The notes: generated from the letters alone by a model not told the origin. A stretch of DNA of 64,000 nt from UBA4416 sp964543545 (GCA_964543545.1 CAZIYT010000004.1:558001-622000), one strand, 5' to 3'. Shown: positions 1 to 9,400, counted from the stretch's first letter. Numbers and translations are program-made.

Positions 1-2
1 CT

Positions 3-404
3 CAGGCGGTCGAAGTGTACAGACACCGTGGTAAAATTGTACAGCGCAATTCAGTGACAACAAACTTTCAGCCAGTATGGATCGAAAAGCAAAAAGACGG
101 TAAGCGGTTTTATGAAATAAACCAGACTCATCCGCTTATTGCTTCAATGGATCTGAAAGCACTAAAACCGCTGATCAGACTATTGGAAGAAACTTTACCT
201 GTTCCTCTGATAGTAATCAATGAATCAGAAAATCCTGATTCTTTTTTCAGGCCGTTTGAAAAAGCAGCCGGTAACGAATTAAAAGAGTTGTTGAAAAAGG
301 TCTATCAGTTATTGCTGGTTAACAATACTCCGGGGCAGGCCAGAAGCAGGCTACTACTGACAGAGCCTTTTAATGAATACCCTGAATTAATAGCCCATTT
401 ATGA
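3..404 (+). CDS. MutL/MORC-like GHKL ATPase, C-terminal fragment (5' end outside window)
   Basis: The frame is open to the left edge of the window, so only the last 134 or so residues are present. The visible part has the tail typical of GHKL ATPases found in MutL/MORC-type restriction clusters: a YRHRG segment early on, then an F-x-P-V-W stretch and a Y-x-I-N-x-x-H-P-L-I motif (about residue 35 of the fragment). The ATP-binding Bergerat fold itself lies upstream and cannot be checked. The stop overlaps the start of the Z1 helicase by 4 bases (ATGA), which implies translational coupling. Iyer, Abhiman and Aravind (2008) described such ATPases next to Z1 helicases and AIPR proteins in predicted restriction systems. 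The family call rests on this short tail plus context. Confidence 0.6.
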   Translation, partial: QAVEVYRHRGKIVQRNSVTTNFQPVWIEKQKDGKRFYEINQTHPLIASMDLKALKPLIRLLEETLPVPLIVINESENPDSFFRPFEKAAGNELKELLKKVYQLLLVNNTPGQARSRLLLTEPFNEYPELIAHL

Positions 405-3400
405 CAAATTACGAACAAGCCAGAATTATATGTACTACTATGCTTTCCGGAGCAACGGAGCGTATTAGCGCTGACTTTATCAGAGAGACAATAGAAAGGG
501 TAAATCTGATGTTTAAGTTGGCCGCTGGTGATTTATCTACCCTTCAGGAAGAACTGGAAGCATTGTATGCTGTTTTCTCTGATAAGTATCGCTTCCTGGA
601 TGACAAAAAGCCAGAACCCTGGATAAAAAGTGCAAAAGCCGAAATTCCATGGGATTTCTGGAATCGTTACCGCCAGTTACTGGAACAAAAAAATTATGCC
701 CCTGATACCATAAATCAACTTGATAATCTAACCGATGATGTTTTGGACAGGTTGGTTCGTCCGGGTAATAATGTCCCCTTTGATAAACGTGGTCTTATTG
801 TTGGCCACGTCCAGTCGGGAAAAACAGGAAATTATATAGGGCTTATTTGCAAAGCTGCTGATGCAGGATATAAACTCATTATTGTACTGGCTGGTATTCA
901 TAATACTCTTCGTTCACAAACGCAGCTGAGGGTCGATGAAGGATTTCTGGGATTTGACACCCAGATGGCGAGGAATTTTGCGCAGGCCACCAACAGGATC
1001 GGCGTTGGAAAAATCAATCCGAACCTTGCTGCCCATTCACTTACCACCAATGAGATTATGGGCGATTTCAACCGCAGGGCTTCAGAGTCTTCAGGTATAA
1101 ATATACGTGGTAATGATCCCATCATTCTGGTGATTAAAAAAAATGCATCGGTTATGAAAAACCTGCTTGGCTGGCTGGCCAGCAGGGGAGAAACAATGGA
1201 AGATGGCAAAAAACAGATAAAAAATTTGCCTTTACTGGTTATTGACGATGAGGCAGACAATGCGTCTATAAATATCAGTAAAAATTATGTTTCAGGTATT
1301 AATGCATGTATCCGTTCAATGCTTAAATTGTTTGAACAAAGTGCTTACATTGGTTACACAGCTACCCCTTATGCGAACATTTTTATCAAGCAGTATACGG
1401 AGGATGACGTAAAAGGACTTGATTATAATATCAACAATATGCCATTATCCCTCGGTAATGACATTTTTCCTAAAAATTTTATTGTCAACATTCCAGCCCC
1501 ATCCAATTACATCGGTCCTGAAAGACTGTTCGGAATAGAATCTCTTGAGAACTTTGATAAAGATGTATATCCGCTCAGGCTTTTTCGCGTTGTAAATGAC
1601 CACGAATCATTTGTTCCGGAAAAACATAAAAAGGATTTGAAGCCTGCCAATATTCCCCCAAGTCTGTGCCGCGCAATAAAATGCTTTTTTTTATCCTGCG
1701 CTGCGAGAAGAGCACGTGGTCAGGAGAGTGTACATAATTCTATGCTTATCCATGTGACAAGATTTATTGATGTACAGGACGAGATTGCCACGCTGGTAGA
1801 AAAAGAGGTGAAAAATTACGCAAGACGTATTGAGTTTAATGATCGTGACTTTCTGAGAGAACTTGAGTTGTTGTGGAAAGAAGAATATGAACCCGTTACC
1901 CTCGAAATAAAGGCCAACCCCTCTGTAAATGATCCCGCTATCCAACCGGTTTCCTGGTTACAGGTTGAAGAAAATTTGTATCCTGCATCTGCAAGGATCG
2001 AAGTTCGGGCCGTTCATGGTGACACAAAGATTGACCGGCTCAAGCACAAGAACATTCGACCCTTGGATTACTACGACAATCAGCAGAATGGCCTTTCAGT
2101 AATTGCAGTAGGTGGAAATAAATTGTCGCGCGGGCTTACCCTGGAAGGACTTACCATCAGTTATTTCCTAAGGGCATCAAAAATGTATGATACTCTGATG
2201 CAAATGGGCCGATGGTTTGGGTACAGACCCGGTTATCTCGATTTGTGCAGGCTTTTTACCAGCAATGAATTGGTAGAGTGGTACGAGCACATAACTGTAG
2301 CAACAGAAGAAATGCGGGCAGAGTTTGACCGTATGTGTGACCTGGATAAAACCCCTTCTGACTATGGATTGAAGGTACGCACACATTCAGGAGCATTGGT
2401 AATTACGGCATCCAATAAGTTCAGGTACAAAAAAATTATGGAACTCAGCCTTTCCGGCGAACTTGAGGAGACCTATTCTTTCCGGAAAAATGACCCAGGT
2501 CACTTAGGAAACTATACTAATACCCTGGCACTCATAAATAGCCTGGGATTACCAGGCCGCGCCGCTAATAATGCATCACAATTCAGAAATCACTTTATAT
2601 GGCGGGGCAAAAACAATGCTGGTAAGGTAATGAGCTACCTACAGGCTTATCAGACGAAGCAACCCTCGTTTAATGTGACACTAATGACTGAATACATACA
2701 GGCCCAGCAGAAAAACGGAGTGCTTACAGACTGGACTATTGTATTGATCAATAATACCGATGACAAGAAAGGGATTAAAATTAATGAAGATGTTACGGTG
2801 GGACTCACTAAACGAGCTGATGCGGAAACGCAGGTAAATTATTATACAATTAACAAATCGCATATTATCGATCCGGCACATGAATACATTGATCTCACAG
2901 ATGAACAGATAAAATCAGCCCTCGATAAATCAAAAGCAGATGCTATAGAAAATGGTAAAGATCCTTCACGTTTAAACAAGCCTAGCCCTGTACGAATTAA
3001 AGAAATCCGCCCCGAGAATCAGGTATTGTTATTGATTTATCTGCTGAATCCGAAACCAAACGAAAAAAAGCCTGCTATTTCAGATATCCCTTTGGTTGGC
3101 TTAGCAGTGAGTTTTCCATCCATAAAGGATGATGAAAAAATTGAGTATGCCGTTAACGAACAATTCCTGAGAGATTTAAACTATACTGAGGAACTTGATC
3201 AGGAAGAGTTAGATGAACCGTTGATAGCAGCAATAGAAGAGAATCGTCAGGAAGAAAAAGAAACACTATTAGGAAAAATAAAAAAAATTAGCGCAAAATG
3301 GAAACCAGACTTTCTCCAGGGAATTCCTGAAAGCGGATTAAAGATAGTTTCATTTAAAGAATCTGGAAGTGTCCCATTAGTGCATGTACAAGACATTAAT

Positions 3401-4045
3401 CGATACTATATTTATCCTTATATAGATTCAAGAGTAACGAACACCGGGGCTCCATTAACCGATAAAGGATTTATTATCACTACAGCAATTACAAGTAAGT
3501 CACAAAATTTTTCTTTGTCAGAAGAGCAACTTGTTATTGACAATAAATGCATAGCCTTCAGGAATCCAGAAATATCTTCTGAATATTTGGTTGCACTTTT
3601 TAACTCCGCATTATTTGCCTTCTATAACAATGAAGCAACAGATAGAGAAACAAAAAGTGTTATTGAGAGTTTTCCTCTTCTAACAACTGAACATAATAAT
3701 GCAGGAGTTAAATCCTTAGTTAAAGGTATACTCCTGCTTGAGAAGAATCATTCTTCCAGAGAAAGCCGCATTCTGAGCGCTTATTTCATGAACGTATTAG
3801 ATGTCGCTGTTTTTGAAATTTATTTCCCTGAGATTTTTCGTAAACAACGGCTTTCCGTATTAGCTGAATTGGCTGAGCTTCCGCCATTTGAAAATGACTT
3901 GGAAAGAGTGAAAAACTTTTATCAACTGCTTAATGCACCGCAAAGCCAGGTTAAGAAAGCTGTTTATGGTATTAATACAATTTCTGAATTCAATCTGATT
4001 TACCAAAGTCTGACGCATGAGAATAAAGCGGATTCATCTAAGTAA
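401..4045 (+). CDS. Z1-domain superfamily II helicase/endonuclease-associated ATPase with C-terminal TRD-like domain
   Basis: A 1214-residue protein. Residues about 1-930 are a Z1-family helicase. The Walker A is GHVQSGKTGN (near 137), the Walker B is VIDDEADNAS (near 280), followed by YIGYTATPYAN (near 313), a SRGLTLEGLT segment (near 576) and a motif-VI-like QMGRWFGYR (near 604). The Z1 part ends around the usual length of the family, after a charged E/D-rich linker. The extra 270 residues or so resemble the TaqI-like/type I specificity domain seen in DNA methylases: a VHVQDINRYYIYPYID segment, then YLVALFNSALFAFY, and a closing AVFEIYFPEIF that recalls the VYELYF element. I infer DNA translocation by the Z1 part and sequence recognition by the tail. 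It overlaps both neighbours (4 and 29 bases). The helicase call is firm; the recognition-domain call is moderate. Confidence 0.85.
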   Translation: MTNYEQARIICTTMLSGATERISADFIRETIERVNLMFKLAAGDLSTLQEELEALYAVFSDKYRFLDDKKPEPWIKSAKAEIPWDFWNRYRQLLEQKNYAPDTINQLDNLTDDVLDRLVRPGNNVPFDKRGLIVGHVQSGKTGNYIGLICKAADAGYKLIIVLAGIHNTLRSQTQLRVDEGFLGFDTQMARNFAQATNRIGVGKINPNLAAHSLTTNEIMGDFNRRASESSGINIRGNDPIILVIKKNASVMKNLLGWLASRGETMEDGKKQIKNLPLLVIDDEADNASINISKNYVSGINACIRSMLKLFEQSAYIGYTATPYANIFIKQYTEDDVKGLDYNINNMPLSLGNDIFPKNFIVNIPAPSNYIGPERLFGIESLENFDKDVYPLRLFRVVNDHESFVPEKHKKDLKPANIPPSLCRAIKCFFLSCAARRARGQESVHNSMLIHVTRFIDVQDEIATLVEKEVKNYARRIEFNDRDFLRELELLWKEEYEPVTLEIKANPSVNDPAIQPVSWLQVEENLYPASARIEVRAVHGDTKIDRLKHKNIRPLDYYDNQQNGLSVIAVGGNKLSRGLTLEGLTISYFLRASKMYDTLMQMGRWFGYRPGYLDLCRLFTSNELVEWYEHITVATEEMRAEFDRMCDLDKTPSDYGLKVRTHSGALVITASNKFRYKKIMELSLSGELEETYSFRKNDPGHLGNYTNTLALINSLGLPGRAANNASQFRNHFIWRGKNNAGKVMSYLQAYQTKQPSFNVTLMTEYIQAQQKNGVLTDWTIVLINNTDDKKGIKINEDVTVGLTKRADAETQVNYYTINKSHIIDPAHEYIDLTDEQIKSALDKSKADAIENGKDPSRLNKPSPVRIKEIRPENQVLLLIYLLNPKPNEKKPAISDIPLVGLAVSFPSIKDDEKIEYAVNEQFLRDLNYTEELDQEELDEPLIAAIEENRQEEKETLLGKIKKISAKWKPDFLQGIPESGLKIVSFKESGSVPLVHVQDINRYYIYPYIDSRVTNTGAPLTDKGFIITTAITSKSQNFSLSEEQLVIDNKCIAFRNPEISSEYLVALFNSALFAFYNNEATDRETKSVIESFPLLTTEHNNAGVKSLVKGILLLEKNHSSRESRILSAYFMNVLDVAVFEIYFPEIFRKQRLSVLAELAELPPFENDLERVKNFYQLLNAPQSQVKKAVYGINTISEFNLIYQSLTHENKADSSK

Positions 4046-5933
4046 TTACAGGGCGTTTCTGGTGAATGGAGATCAGGATGCAACACGTTATACTATCGAT
4101 CTTCCTCATGGCGAAAATCTATTGATATACGGGGAAAATGGAAGTGGGAAGTCTTCACTTTTCAGAGCTCTGAAGGATTTTTTTATTTCAGCGAATACGG
4201 GGCACACGTTTCAAAAAAATCTCTTTTATGAAGAAGAGCTGAACGCTGAACCGCCTTTTATAGATATTGTGACTGATGACAACAGTCGTCATAGGTTTTC
4301 CGCTGACGGAAACCAATATACCCTTGTAGAAAGCTCGCCAGAAAGCGATACGACTTATATTACTCAGGCAAATATTACAAATGGCTTTATCAGTTACCGG
4401 GATTTGTTAAAATTGCACTTCCGGCAGGCAAATCAAAAACCAGATCTTGTTGCTTTATTTCTGGGCGACGAGGGTTTGTTTTCAAACATGACTGTTCCGT
4501 CACCGACAAGAGCCGAAAATAAAATATCTTTTAAAGATCTTTGGGAAAAATGCAGGAAGTCTGATCAAGACGCTGTAACGGATTATAATAACAATATTGC
4601 CTCTCTCTTTGACGAACTGGAAAAAAAAGCCAACATACTTCTTACTTTTTTTCAAAAAGATTGTACATTGAAAATGGAGTATACGGATGCCCAGCTCTCG
4701 GATACTCAAAGTAGCATACATGCCATAACCAGGCCGGAGATCTCTTTTAATGTAACATTATTCGGTAAAGAGATTCCTGGCCATGATGAGCATCTGAACG
4801 AGGCAAAACTTACTGCCATTGCTATTTCTGTTTTCCTGGCACACCAACTGTGTCGCCCTGCAACAGATTTAAGGATTTTGTTCCTGGATGATATTTTTAT
4901 CGGACTCGATATGTCTAACCGGATTCCACTTTTAAAGATTCTAACAGCAGAGGATCTGGGAGATGGCACTTCTTTTAAAGATTTCCAGATATTTCTGACA
5001 ACGTATGACCGCGAATGGTTTAATACAGCAAAGCCACATTTGAAAAGTTGGAAAAAAATCGAATTATATGTGGATGACCATAGTCATAAAATCCCACGCC
5101 CTTTAATTACAAAATCGCATACCTATAGAGAGAAGGCTGAACGTTATCTGGCAATGGGGGATTATCCTGCTTGTGCCAATTATCTGCGAAAAGCATTTGA
5201 ACAAGCACTCAGGAATATTCTTCCTGAAAATATTATGTACCCAGGGTTCAATAGCACATCCGGAGATAATAGCATTATTGCATTATCCAAAACACGATTG
5301 GCAGTTACAGAAAATGAGGATGCTTGGTTTTATAAATTAAAGCAAGAAGAAGATATTGATATACAACCATTCAGATTTATTTCGTTACAACAGATGATAG
5401 ATCAGTTTAAAAGTTTGGTTAACCAGTATAACATCCCATTCCATTATATTGACGAACTTGCTCCGATAAAAAACCGTTTGTTAAACCCTCTCTCTCACGA
5501 TGATTTGAAATCATCTATATTTAAAGCAGAGCTTATCTTTGGATTTGAAATATTGAATGAACTTCAGAAAATTGTGTCAAAAAATATTTTATCAATAGAC
5601 AATTCTATGCCAATTCAATTATATTGTTTGAAAAGTGACCAAACAGGAGAGATGCATTATTATCGATTCGAATTGCAGGAAAATCTAAGATTATTTCAAT
5701 ATAAATCCTTTAGAATATTCTTAAATGCTAATTTTCACTCCCAATTTCGTACAACCGAATCTTCTTTTTCAAACTTTGAAATATTGGAATATGATTATTC
5801 TTCTTTAAAAAAATTATGTGAGTCTATATTTTCTACTTCAGTACCAAAAGGCACACCTTCCGGTTTCTATGAGAATTTTATGTTTGAAGAGGTATTTACA
5901 GCAGAAAATAAAAAATTATCAGAATTGATGTAG
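4017..5933 (+). CDS. RecF/RloC-like ABC-type ATPase with a possible HEPN nuclease C-terminus
   Basis: A 638-residue protein starting inside the 3' end of the Z1 gene (29-base overlap). The N-terminus is of RecF/SMC type: I-x-L-x-N-Y-R-A-F, then Walker A GENGSGKSS near residue 40. The Walker B FLDDIFIGLD lies near 290, with an LTTYDREW segment after it. There is no long coiled coil, so this is closer to RloC/PrrC-like effector ATPases than to SMC proteins. The C-terminal part has an amphipathic AERYLAMGDYPACANYLRKA helix (about 377-396) and R487-x6-H494 (RLLNPLSH), which fits the R-x(4-6)-H signature of HEPN RNases. This would make it an ATP-gated RNA-cutting effector, but that is inference. 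In related Z1 clusters this place is usually taken by a PD-(D/E)XK nuclease, which I do not find here. Confidence 0.7.
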   Translation: MRIKRIHLSNYRAFLVNGDQDATRYTIDLPHGENLLIYGENGSGKSSLFRALKDFFISANTGHTFQKNLFYEEELNAEPPFIDIVTDDNSRHRFSADGNQYTLVESSPESDTTYITQANITNGFISYRDLLKLHFRQANQKPDLVALFLGDEGLFSNMTVPSPTRAENKISFKDLWEKCRKSDQDAVTDYNNNIASLFDELEKKANILLTFFQKDCTLKMEYTDAQLSDTQSSIHAITRPEISFNVTLFGKEIPGHDEHLNEAKLTAIAISVFLAHQLCRPATDLRILFLDDIFIGLDMSNRIPLLKILTAEDLGDGTSFKDFQIFLTTYDREWFNTAKPHLKSWKKIELYVDDHSHKIPRPLITKSHTYREKAERYLAMGDYPACANYLRKAFEQALRNILPENIMYPGFNSTSGDNSIIALSKTRLAVTENEDAWFYKLKQEEDIDIQPFRFISLQQMIDQFKSLVNQYNIPFHYIDELAPIKNRLLNPLSHDDLKSSIFKAELIFGFEILNELQKIVSKNILSIDNSMPIQLYCLKSDQTGEMHYYRFELQENLRLFQYKSFRIFLNANFHSQFRTTESSFSNFEILEYDYSSLKKLCESIFSTSVPKGTPSGFYENFMFEEVFTAENKKLSELM

Positions 5934-5936
5934 CTA

Positions 5937-7703
5937 ATGAAACAACCAGAATTAAACCGATTCTATACCGATTTATTGCAGGATATCCGATTCGGACAAT
6001 TGTCTAGTGAAGAAGGAGCATCATTAGAACAGCTATTTACCACTGCTGCTGTTCAATTGCTTTCAGATGGAGGTGAAACTGCGGATGTCAGAATAAGTTA
6101 TCATGAAAGTCTGACTCCAAGAAACAGGCATAAAATCAATGCTTATGCTATTGCAGATAACTATGAAACGCTTGATTTGTTCGTAACAGTATTTAAATGC
6201 TCTGAAGTTCCTGCGCGTGTTCAAAAATCAGATATCGATAGCTCGGCCCGGTTACTATTTGCTTTCATTAAAAAAGCAGTGGATAAAACCTACGTGAACA
6301 GCCTGGAGGAGTCATCGGAAATATTTGATTTTGCTCATACTTTAAGCGCGTCAAAGGAACTTAGAGAGAATCTAGTCAGGATAAATATTTTTATAATAAC
6401 TGATGGGATATTCACAGGTGAAACACCTTCACAAAAGCAATTAAACGAAATTCCTGTCTTTTTCCGTGTTATTGATTTAAATTACCTGTATAATATTTCC
6501 GAAAAGGAACATATTCCTATTGAGATCGACTTTCAGCAGGAAGGATTCGAAGTTCCATGCATTAAGGCAGATATAGACAATCACGAGTATCAGTCATACC
6601 TTGCTCTGATACCGGGAAAAGCCTTGGTTTCTATTTATGAACAATATGGTTCCCGACTACTGGAACAGAATATACGCTCTTTCTTACAATTTACAGGGAA
6701 AATAAATAAGGGAATTCGGAAAACCATTCTCAAAGAACCTCACATGTTCCTTGCATTTAATAATGGTATTGCAGCTACCGCCGATGAATTGAAACTCACC
6801 AAATCCGATCAGGGCCATTTTATAAGATCAGTAAAGGATCTTCAGATCGTAAACGGAGGCCAGACAACAGCTTCCATCTATCATACGTGGAAAAAAGACA
6901 AGGCTGATATTAATAATGTTCTCGTTCAGGTCAAACTTAGTGTAATAAAGGATAAAAATAATTTCGCTGAAATTGTAAGCAGAATAGCGGAGTACGCTAA
7001 TACGCAGAATAAAGTTTCCATCTCCGACCTCAGTTCAAATACTCCGTTTCATATTGAACTGGAAAAAATTTCCCGGAATGTCTGGGCACCACCGGTTAAT
7101 GGGCAATCAAATCAGACAAGATGGTTTTACGACAGGGCAAGAGGGCAGTATAAAAATGCTAGGTCGAGAGAAGGAACGACAAAAGCTAAACTAAAAGCTT
7201 TTGACTTGAAGAATCCGAAAGCAAAAGTATTCACAAAAGAAGATCTTGCGAAATTCATTAATACCTGGAAGGAGCTCTATATTGATGATAAACTGATAAT
7301 CGGGCCCCATATTGTTGTAAGAGGTAGTCAAAAGAACTATGCACAGTTCATTGCTTATAATACTATTGAAAATCCAGATAGTAGGTATTTTGAAGATACT
7401 GTAGCCAAAGCGATATTGTTTCGTACAGCAGAGAAAGTTTATGGCGTAAAGCCGAATGCTATCGGAGACATGCGCTATATAACTGTCCCATATACGCTTG
7501 CTTTGTTATCCTTAAAAAAAGGCAATTCCATAAAGCTAAAGGAAATCTGGAAAAAACAGGCTCTTCCCGAAGCATTACAGACCACCATTTATAATTTGAT
7601 GGTTCAGGTAGAGGGATTTATAAAGCAGAATGCTCCAGGTGCACTTTATGGTGAATGGGCTAAGAAAGAAGAATGTTGGATAGAATTGAAGAATAAAATA
7701 TAG
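5937..7703 (+). CDS. AIPR family (abortive phage infection) protein
   Basis: A 588-residue protein beginning 3 bases after the upstream stop. The hallmark of the AIPR family, LQIVNGGQTTASIYHTW, lies near residues 302-318, preceded by a FLAFNNGIAATADE stretch, which also matches the family. AIPR proteins are linked to abortive phage infection and occur in MutL/Z1-type restriction clusters. Their biochemical activity is not established. The four genes run without gaps on one strand, so it should be co-expressed with the Z1 helicase and the ATPase. It is the last intact gene of the operon. Base composition is AT-rich, like the other three genes and unlike the region from 8.6 kb onward. Confidence 0.85.
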   Translation: MKQPELNRFYTDLLQDIRFGQLSSEEGASLEQLFTTAAVQLLSDGGETADVRISYHESLTPRNRHKINAYAIADNYETLDLFVTVFKCSEVPARVQKSDIDSSARLLFAFIKKAVDKTYVNSLEESSEIFDFAHTLSASKELRENLVRINIFIITDGIFTGETPSQKQLNEIPVFFRVIDLNYLYNISEKEHIPIEIDFQQEGFEVPCIKADIDNHEYQSYLALIPGKALVSIYEQYGSRLLEQNIRSFLQFTGKINKGIRKTILKEPHMFLAFNNGIAATADELKLTKSDQGHFIRSVKDLQIVNGGQTTASIYHTWKKDKADINNVLVQVKLSVIKDKNNFAEIVSRIAEYANTQNKVSISDLSSNTPFHIELEKISRNVWAPPVNGQSNQTRWFYDRARGQYKNARSREGTTKAKLKAFDLKNPKAKVFTKEDLAKFINTWKELYIDDKLIIGPHIVVRGSQKNYAQFIAYNTIENPDSRYFEDTVAKAILFRTAEKVYGVKPNAIGDMRYITVPYTLALLSLKKGNSIKLKEIWKKQALPEALQTTIYNLMVQVEGFIKQNAPGALYGEWAKKEECWIELKNKI

Positions 7704-7708
7704 ACAGT

Positions 7709-7765
7709 ATGAATAACAAAGGTCGTTATCTTCAAACAACTAGTATTGAGGGCCCACTAATATGA
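7709..7765 (+). other. 18-codon ORF after the AIPR gene, possibly the remnant of a lost operon gene
   Basis: An ATG 5 bases after the AIPR stop opens a frame of 18 codons (MNNKGRYLQ... to a TGA). The spacing is what one would expect for another gene of the operon, but the frame closes at once and no continuation is visible in other frames. It may be the truncated start of a lost gene or a chance ORF. Confidence 0.2.
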
Positions 7766-7829
7766 AGTCAAGTAGATGCCTTATTTCTTATTAACTGCTA
7801 TTTCTCTGAGAAATCTAATAATACCCCCC

Positions 7830-8221
7830 GAAATAACCATTTCCCTCCGGAGAACCACACCGGCCCCTCCGGCAGGCCGGCATCTCACCCTCAGTCGATC
7901 AACACATCACCCTGATCGCTGGGCATAGTCCCTTCAGTAAACAAGTATCTCACCTTCAATAGATGGGCATAGCACCTCCGGTTGGTTGGCAAAATCCCCT
8001 CGGTAGATGGACATATCACCCTCAGTAGATGGTCATATCACCCTCAGTAGATGGTCATAGTACCTCCGGTAGATGGTCATAGTACCTCCGGTAGATGGGC
8101 ATAGTACCTCCGGTAGATGGACATAGTACCCTCGGTAGATGGGCATAGCACCTCCGGTAGATGGGCACCTTACCTTCGGTTAAGGGACACTTTATGCCCG
8201 GCATGCAGGCATATTACCCTC
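7830..8221. repeat. Degenerate 22-bp tandem repeat array (about 17 units)
   Basis: Unit starts can be read at 7849, 7871, 7893, 7914, 7936, 7958, 7980, 8002, 8024, 8046, 8068, 8090, 8112, 8134, 8156, 8178 and 8200. All steps are 22 bp except one of 21. The consensus is close to GGTAGATGGNCATAGTACC followed by a short CTC linker. The best-conserved units are 8046-8177, and both ends decay. Units contain GGTA near one end and TACC near the other, so each junction can form a small TACC/GGTA hairpin. The period is not a multiple of three and no frame stays open, so it is non-coding. There are no unique spacers, so it is not a CRISPR array. Confidence 0.9.
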
Positions 8222-8643
8222 AGCCGCTTGCTATTTCCTTCCGCTTAACATCATGCGGATGTTCAGCTGTATTGTTAAAATGAGCGTCACATGGTTTTGA
8301 ACAGGAAAAAATCTTTCTGCCGTTTGCAAAGTCATTTCCGCCACTTATCTGCCGGTTACAGTCGCCGGCAAATTAAGCCCGCACTTAACTTTTTTTAGTG
8401 TTCGTTAAATCTGTACCGTGGCACGGCCCTTGGAATTATACCATCAGGAGCCCTTCCCCCGAAGCTAGCACGGATCGACAGGGCTCAATTAGCAACACAA
8501 AATCAAAGCGAATGAATTTAAAAAAAAGCACATGCCTCCTGCCAAAGCTTAGCATCTATGCCACGCAGGCGTCTTTACAAGGGATACGGTTCACGACATC
8601 AACCGGTCCCGGAAAAAAATAAAAATTATAAAAAACAGAAATA
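8222..8643. other. Intergenic stretch without a recognisable gene
   Basis: About 420 bases lie between the repeat array and the next gene. A GCCGG/CCGGC inverted pair near 8351-8370 is the only structure I see. A 74-codon plus-strand ORF at 8398 has no family features and starts with a weak codon, so I do not count it. The promoter of the gene at 8644 should lie here, but no clear TTTG/TAnnTTTG pair is visible. Confidence 0.5.
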
Positions 8644-9345
8644 ATGAAAACGCTTAAATATATCCCTTCTACCGATGCTGAAAAAGGGGTGTGGTTAAAT
8701 AACTTCAGCACCAAGCTGCCTTTGTACGCTACCTCTTTAGGTGTGAGCAGCGCCGAATTAACTTCGGTCCAGGACGATAACACGATGTACCAGTACGTCA
8801 TCGGTATGATGGAAGTGTATCGTCAGAACCTGTCCAACCTGGTCTCCTACAAGAATATGCTCAAGAACGCTTCCGGCACGCAGCACATCGGACCCGTGCC
8901 TGCCCTGCCGGTAATGGCTACAACACCGGTAGCGGTTCCGGAAGGTATCTTCGACCGCATTACGAAGCTGGTCACCCGGATCAAGAACAGCCTGGCCTAT
9001 TCCGATAATATCGGCGCCGACCTGGGGGTAATTACTCCTTCCGCCCAGGTGATCGACGTGGCGACGCTTCAACCCGATCTTGTTGTAAAGCTGGATGTGG
9101 GAAGGCCAAGGCTTAAGTGGATCAAAGGCTATGCCGATGCCATCGACCTGTATGCCGACCGCAATGATGGGGCAGGCTTTGTTCTCCTGGGCCGTTTAAT
9201 GAAAAATGAGTACATCGATGTGGCCACGCTCGCTGCCGGTAAGATCTTCGACGAGTGGAAGTATAAAGCCATCTATGTGATCAGCGACGAACAGGTCGGC
9301 TTGTTCAGTAAGATCACCAGCGTCGACGTCAAAAAGTTATCGTAG
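8644..9345 (+). CDS. Conserved-looking hypothetical protein, 233 residues, soluble
   Basis: I do not recognise the family. There is no signal peptide, membrane segment or catalytic motif. Residues 1-95 or so look helical (MYQYVIGMMEVYRQNLSNLV). A proline/valine-rich linker follows around 90-105. The last 80 residues look like a small beta-sandwich (LKWIKGYADAIDLYADRND, then a run ending EWKYKAIYVI), reminiscent of fibronectin-type modules in shape only. Codon use is GC-richer than in the defence operon to the left and like the core genes to the right. It stands alone, is preceded by a long spacer and is followed by a strong terminator. Confidence 0.8.
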   Translation: MKTLKYIPSTDAEKGVWLNNFSTKLPLYATSLGVSSAELTSVQDDNTMYQYVIGMMEVYRQNLSNLVSYKNMLKNASGTQHIGPVPALPVMATTPVAVPEGIFDRITKLVTRIKNSLAYSDNIGADLGVITPSAQVIDVATLQPDLVVKLDVGRPRLKWIKGYADAIDLYADRNDGAGFVLLGRLMKNEYIDVATLAAGKIFDEWKYKAIYVISDEQVGLFSKITSVDVKKLS

Positions 9346-9361
9346 TCATAACCCTTCCTTT

Positions 9362-9400
9362 AAAAAGGCCTTCATCATTAACAGATGAGGGCCTTTTTTA
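9362..9400 (+). terminator. Rho-independent terminator after the 8644-9345 gene
   Basis: AAAAGGCCTTCATC pairs with GATGAGGGCCTTTT across a short ATTAACA loop, followed by a T run. It starts 17 bases after the stop codon. Confidence 0.85.

Noticed and set aside
4017..5933. Housekeeping RecF repair protein
   Set aside because: The length, C-terminal part and overlap with a Z1 helicase gene do not fit RecF. A defence ATPase is a better reading.
7830..8221. CRISPR array
   Set aside because: The units are contiguous 22-bp repeats with no unique spacers, and no cas genes are near.
8398..8622. Plus-strand 74-codon ORF before the 8644 gene
   Set aside because: It has a non-ATG start, no family features and unusual composition, and it lies in the expected promoter region of the next gene.
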